Assembly: GCA_025350345.1 (NCBI GenBank)
Contig: JANXYA010000096.1
Location: 1 to 10,013, forward strand
DNA: 10,013 nt
DNA from: Gammaproteobacteria bacterium
GTDB taxonomy: Bacteria > Pseudomonadota > Gammaproteobacteria > Steroidobacterales > Steroidobacteraceae
Reading direction: 5' to 3'
This document shows positions 6,694-10,013 of the stretch, in pieces. A program made the position numbers and the translations under genes. Position 1 is the first letter of the stretch. Every line of letters starts with the position of its first letter. The notes below the pieces were generated by a model. The model worked only from the letters and a program-made list of their open reading frames with translations, was not told where the DNA came from and searched no databases.

Positions 6694-8514
6694 ATGAAAA
6701 GACGGAACCTGTTGCGCACCTTTGCGGCGCTGTCGCTGCTAGCCGGTGGCCTCACGGGCCTGCTTAATGCAACAACGGCTGGGAAGGCAGCCACAACTCG
6801 GACGAGGCGGCGCGTGCGCCCCTCCGATCCGAATTGGCCCACAGCAGCGAGCTGGGCGAAGCTAAAGGAGAACGTGGGAGGCAATCTGATCGAGGTACTT
6901 TCCCTGTTCGAAGCGTGCAAGGCGGAACCCGCTGGTGCAGCCTGCCTCGATGCGCTCAAGAATGTAAGCAACCCCTACTGGATCGGGGACCAACCTGCGG
7001 GCACGGAGGTTTCGGGATGGCTGGGCGCATGGACGCCGGCACCCAGCGCCTACGCACTCAGAGCGCGAAACGCGGCCGACGTTGCCCTGGGGGTCAACTT
7101 TGCCCGCGACAACAATCTGAGGCTCGTTATCAAAGGTGGTGGCCATAGTTACTCAGGCACCTCTAACGCGCCCGACTCTTTACTCATCTGGACGCGGACG
7201 ATGAACAAAGTCACGCTCCACGATTCATTCGTGGGTAAAGGGTGCGAGGGCCGCGTAGCGCCTGTTCCAGCGGTCAGCGCCGAAGCCGGCGCGGTGTGGA
7301 TGAATCTTTACAATACTGTGACCACGCAGGGTGGCCGCTACGTGCAAGGGGGCGGCTGCCTGACGGTGGGGGTCGCCGGGCTGGTTCAAAGCGGCGGTTT
7401 TGGCGTCTTTTCGAAGGGTTTTGGCACTGCGGCAGCGGGACTGCTTGAGGCCGAGGTCGTTACCGCCGACGGCCGGGTGCGTTTGGTCAATGCCTGCAGT
7501 GACCCTGACCTTTTTTGGGCGCTCAAAGGTGGGGGTGGCGGCACATTCGGAGTCGTCACCCGACTCACGCTGCGAACCCAGGAGCTTCCGAAATACTTCG
7601 GCGGCGCTGGAGGAAGAATCAAAGCGCGAGCGGACGCAGCGTTCAGGCGACTGATCGCGCAGTTCATCAAGTTCTATCACGAGAAGCTGTTTAACCCCCA
7701 CTGGGGCGAGCAGATCAAGCTTGGCGCCGACAACGTCTTGGACATCTCGATGACCTGCCATGGCCTCGACAACGCGCAAGCAGCCGAGACCTGGCAACCG
7801 TTCTTTGACTGGGTGAAGGCGTCACTCCAGGACCTGACCGTATTAGCGCCGCTTGGCGCTGGCGCCGGAGACTCGCGGCGTTGGTGGGCGATCGAGGGCA
7901 AATCCAACATGATCCGGGATACGCGCGAGGGCGTTCCAGGGAACCATGCCTGGAGCGAAGGCGACCAGGGCGAGTGTGGCGCCTTCCTTCACGGTTACGA
8001 TTCGCTATGGCTGCCAGGGTCATTATTGCAGGCCCAGCACCAAGCGCGCCTGGTCGACGCACTATTCGCAGCGAGCCGACACAAGTTGCTACGTGTCTTT
8101 ATCAACAAGGGGCTTGCTGGCGCACCGTTGGAGGTGCTTGAGGCCACACGACAGACTGCCATGAACCCCGCAGTCGTCGAAGCATTCGCGCTCGTCATCA
8201 TCGCCGACGGAGAACAACCTCCGGCTTATCCGGACATGCCTCGCACAGCCGTGGATCTCGCAGCAGCGCAATTGAACGCCCACAACATCGACCTGGCAGC
8301 GGCGGAACTTCGCCGGGTTGCCCCCGGTTCGGGCTCCTACGTCTCGGAGAGCAACTACTTCAACCGCTGGTGGCAGAAGGAGTATTGGGGAGAAAACTAT
8401 TCGCGATTGCGGGCGATCAAGACAAAATATGATCCCGGTGGACTCTTCTTCGTTCACCACGGTGTGGGTAGCGAAGACTGGAGCCACGACGGATTTACCC
8501 GTCTTGCCCAATAG
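6694..8514 (+). CDS. Exported berberine-bridge-type FAD oxidase (predicted bicovalent flavin)
   Basis: 606 residues, with an N-terminal FAD-binding domain (about 118-295) of the PF01565 type and a C-terminal BBE segment (about 550-600). H151 in GGGHSYSG is the expected histidyl-FAD anchor and C222 in GGGCLTVG the cysteinyl anchor. GGFGVFSKGFG (234-244) and the Gly-rich LKGGGGGTFG (277-286) are typical flavin contacts. WGENYSRLRAIK and DPGGLFFVHHGVG near the end match BBE domains, and the HHGVGSEDW ending recalls fungal isoamyl-alcohol-oxidase-like members. The enzymes oxidise alcohols, sugars or alkaloids and pass electrons to O2; the substrate here is unknown. The N-terminus (KRRNLL, then a hydrophobic run) looks like a Tat signal, sensible for a flavoprotein folded before export. 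The ATG lies 6 bases after the peroxiredoxin stop with no clear Shine-Dalgarno, implying translational coupling. Two of the three 60-base lines I counted here were 52-57% GC (7201 and 8401) and one 68% (8281). Confidence 0.93.
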   Translation: MKRRNLLRTFAALSLLAGGLTGLLNATTAGKAATTRTRRRVRPSDPNWPTAASWAKLKENVGGNLIEVLSLFEACKAEPAGAACLDALKNVSNPYWIGDQPAGTEVSGWLGAWTPAPSAYALRARNAADVALGVNFARDNNLRLVIKGGGHSYSGTSNAPDSLLIWTRTMNKVTLHDSFVGKGCEGRVAPVPAVSAEAGAVWMNLYNTVTTQGGRYVQGGGCLTVGVAGLVQSGGFGVFSKGFGTAAAGLLEAEVVTADGRVRLVNACSDPDLFWALKGGGGGTFGVVTRLTLRTQELPKYFGGAGGRIKARADAAFRRLIAQFIKFYHEKLFNPHWGEQIKLGADNVLDISMTCHGLDNAQAAETWQPFFDWVKASLQDLTVLAPLGAGAGDSRRWWAIEGKSNMIRDTREGVPGNHAWSEGDQGECGAFLHGYDSLWLPGSLLQAQHQARLVDALFAASRHKLLRVFINKGLAGAPLEVLEATRQTAMNPAVVEAFALVIIADGEQPPAYPDMPRTAVDLAAAQLNAHNIDLAAAELRRVAPGSGSYVSESNYFNRWWQKEYWGENYSRLRAIKTKYDPGGLFFVHHGVGSEDWSHDGFTRLAQ

Positions 8515-8558
8515 GATTTCTGAGCGTCCGCTTCTGCCTGTCGGGACCGACCGCCTGT

Positions 8559-8581
8559 GGCGCGGCAACGCCGGGCGCGCC
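8559..8581. other. Inverted repeat downstream of the oxidase gene
   Basis: GGCGCG (8559-8564) and CGCGCC (8576-8581) can pair around an 11-base loop, 45 bases after the oxidase stop in the gap between convergent genes. No T-run follows, so a terminator role is only a guess. Confidence 0.2.
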
Positions 8582-8602
8582 GATCCATTGCGTTCGGCTG
8601 CG

Positions 8603-8624
8603 GCGGGCCACCCATTCAGCCCGC
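8603..8624. other. Inverted repeat just downstream of pyruvate kinase
   Basis: GCGGGC (8603-8608) and GCCCGC (8619-8624) can pair around a 10-base loop, 8 bases beyond the pyruvate kinase stop. Its position fits a 3'-end structure for that gene, but no T-run follows on the minus strand. The rest of the 118-base gap 8515-8632 shows no gene. Confidence 0.25.
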
Positions 8625-8632
8625 ATGAATCC

Positions 8633-10013
8633 TCAGCGCTGCGTCACCCGCACGATCTGCATGGAGTTGGTGCCGCCGACGATGCCGGTCATGTCGCCCT
8701 TGGTGAGTATCACCAGGTCGTTGATGTCCACCAGGCGCAGTCCCAGCAGCTGATCGAAGATGGCGTGATACAGCTGCTGCGGATCGGTATGCGTGATGTC
8801 GAAGGGCACGGCATAGACACCGCGGTACAGGGTCACGCGACGGCGCGTGACCGGGTGGCGGGTGAAGGCAAATATCGGAATGTCGGCGCGGATCCGGCTC
8901 ATCCACAACGGCGTGAGCCCGGATTCGGTCAGCGCGACGATGGCGCGCACGCGCAGGTGATTGGCGGTGTACATCACCGCGCGCGAAATCGCCTCTTCGG
9001 TATTGCTGAATTCATCCTCGACGCGCACGATCCCCGGCGGCGCCCCGAGCTGGTATTTCTCCGCGCCGCGGATCACATCCGCCATCGCCTGCACGGCCTT
9101 GACCGGATACTTGCCGGCCGCGGTCTCGGCCGAGAGCATCACGGCATCGGTCCCGTCGAGCACCGCGTTGGCCACATCGCTCACCTCGGCGCGTGTCGGC
9201 ATCGGATTCTGGATCATTGATTCCATCATCTGCGTGGCCGTGATGACCACGCGATTGCGGGCGAGGGACTGGCGGATGATGGTCTTCTGCAATCCCGTCA
9301 GCTCCGCGTAGCCCATCTCGACGCCGAGGTCACCGCGCGCCACCATGACCGCGTCGGTCACCGCGAGGATGCCGGCCAGGTTGTCGAGTGCCTCGTGGCG
9401 CTCGATCTTCGCGACCACGCGCGCCTCGCCCCGCCACTTGCGCAGCTCGCTCTGCGCCCGGCGCATATCATCCCCGTCGCGCGCGAATGAGACGGCCAGG
9501 TAGTCGATGCCCAGCTCGGCCGCCAGCTGCACGTCCTCCAGGTCCTTCTCGGTGAGCGCCGGAGCTGAAATACCGCCGCCCTGGCGGTTCACGCCCTTGC
9601 GGTTCGAGAGTTCCCCACCCACGCGCACCACGCAGTAAATGCGGCTCCCGGCGACCCGCTCCACCCCCAGCACGATCTGTCCGTCGGCGAGCAGCAGGTT
9701 ATCGCCGGCGCGCACGTCCGCGGGCAGGTTCTGGTAGGCGCAGCCGACTTCGTTGATGTTGCCCGCCGAGGCATCGAGCGCGGTATCGAGTGCAAACGGC
9801 TTGCCCTCGATGAGCTGTACGCTGCCGGTGACGAAACTCTCGATGCGGATCTTCGGGCCGGCCAGATCGGCCAGTATGCCGACGTTGCGCCCGGCGGCCA
9901 GCGCGGCGGCGCGCACCAGATCAACGCGCTTGCGCTGCGAGTCGCGCGTGCCGTGGGAGAAGTTGATGCGGGCGACATCGAGACCCGCCTCGATCATGCC
10001 GCTCATAGATCGG
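8633..10013 (-). CDS. pyk: Pyruvate kinase (N-terminus beyond right edge)
   Basis: Catalyses phosphoenolpyruvate plus ADP to pyruvate plus ATP, the last step of glycolysis, in the cytoplasm. Numbering from the first in-window Met (10006): NFSHG (15-19) with the substrate/K+ site residues R13, N15 and S17; LADLAGPKIR (45-54); catalytic K200 and metal ligand E202 in VVAKIER; D226 in ARGDLGVE; and the TATQMMESM to SAET signature (257-294). The C-terminal regulatory domain follows to the end at VTQR. About 459 residues are visible, against roughly 470-490 for full bacterial enzymes. The frame stays open to the edge, and the usual first strand with its TK-I-V-TLGP motif is absent, so about 15-25 residues lie outside and the Met at 10006 is internal. 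No visible damage. It converges on the oxidase gene across 118 bases. Sampled lines here and in maeB were about 72% GC. Confidence 0.97.
   Translation of the reverse strand, partial: RSMSGMIEAGLDVARINFSHGTRDSQRKRVDLVRAAALAAGRNVGILADLAGPKIRIESFVTGSVQLIEGKPFALDTALDASAGNINEVGCAYQNLPADVRAGDNLLLADGQIVLGVERVAGSRIYCVVRVGGELSNRKGVNRQGGGISAPALTEKDLEDVQLAAELGIDYLAVSFARDGDDMRRAQSELRKWRGEARVVAKIERHEALDNLAGILAVTDAVMVARGDLGVEMGYAELTGLQKTIIRQSLARNRVVITATQMMESMIQNPMPTRAEVSDVANAVLDGTDAVMLSAETAAGKYPVKAVQAMADVIRGAEKYQLGAPPGIVRVEDEFSNTEEAISRAVMYTANHLRVRAIVALTESGLTPLWMSRIRADIPIFAFTRHPVTRRRVTLYRGVYAVPFDITHTDPQQLYHAIFDQLLGLRLVDINDLVILTKGDMTGIVGGTNSMQIVRVTQR

Noticed and set aside
8515..8632. Small gene or RNA in the gap between convergent genes
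   Set aside because: No start with a ribosome site and no coding pattern was seen; only two weak inverted repeats are present.
10004..10006. ATG at 10006 as the true start of pyruvate kinase
   Set aside because: The frame is open to the edge and the conserved first strand of the barrel is missing, so the start lies outside the window.

Overview
The window reads as chromosomal DNA of a GC-rich Gram-negative bacterium. A gammaproteobacterium is my best guess: the malic enzyme and the YciH protein resemble the enterobacterial proteins closely along their length, and four of the eight complete or nearly complete genes start with export signals that point to a periplasm. Lineage below class level cannot be read from this sequence. 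No tRNA, rRNA, insertion sequence, CRISPR array or phage gene is visible, and no gap between genes exceeds about 120 bases.

Left part, all on the minus strand and read from right to left: a patatin-like phospholipase (6109-4874), an 87-base gap, NADP-type malic enzyme maeB (4786-2489), the SUI1/eIF1-like factor yciH (2479-2135), an exported alpha/beta hydrolase (2123-1188), an exported aldo/keto reductase (1167-199), a 114-base gap, and the first 28 codons of a TIR-domain protein that runs off the left edge. The four genes from maeB to the reductase are separated by only 9, 11 and 20 bases and probably form one operon: two housekeeping genes followed by two accessory exported enzymes.

Centre, plus strand: an exported PrxQ-type peroxiredoxin (6139-6687) and, 6 bases later, a berberine-bridge-type FAD oxidase (6694-8514) with a probable Tat signal. 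They diverge from the patatin gene across only 29 bases. Right part: pyruvate kinase on the minus strand, converging on the oxidase and lacking its N-terminus at the window edge.

The most interesting proposal is that the peroxiredoxin and oxidase form a small exported redox module. The oxidase has both predicted covalent flavin anchors and a valine at the position known to permit oxygen access in this family, so it should release H2O2. The peroxiredoxin is a thiol peroxidase that would remove peroxide in the same compartment. The second point of interest is the TIR-domain start at the left edge, whose partner genes lie outside the window. The oxidase, hydrolase and reductase genes look less GC-rich than maeB and pyk in the stretches I counted by hand, which suggests accessory genes set among core metabolism.
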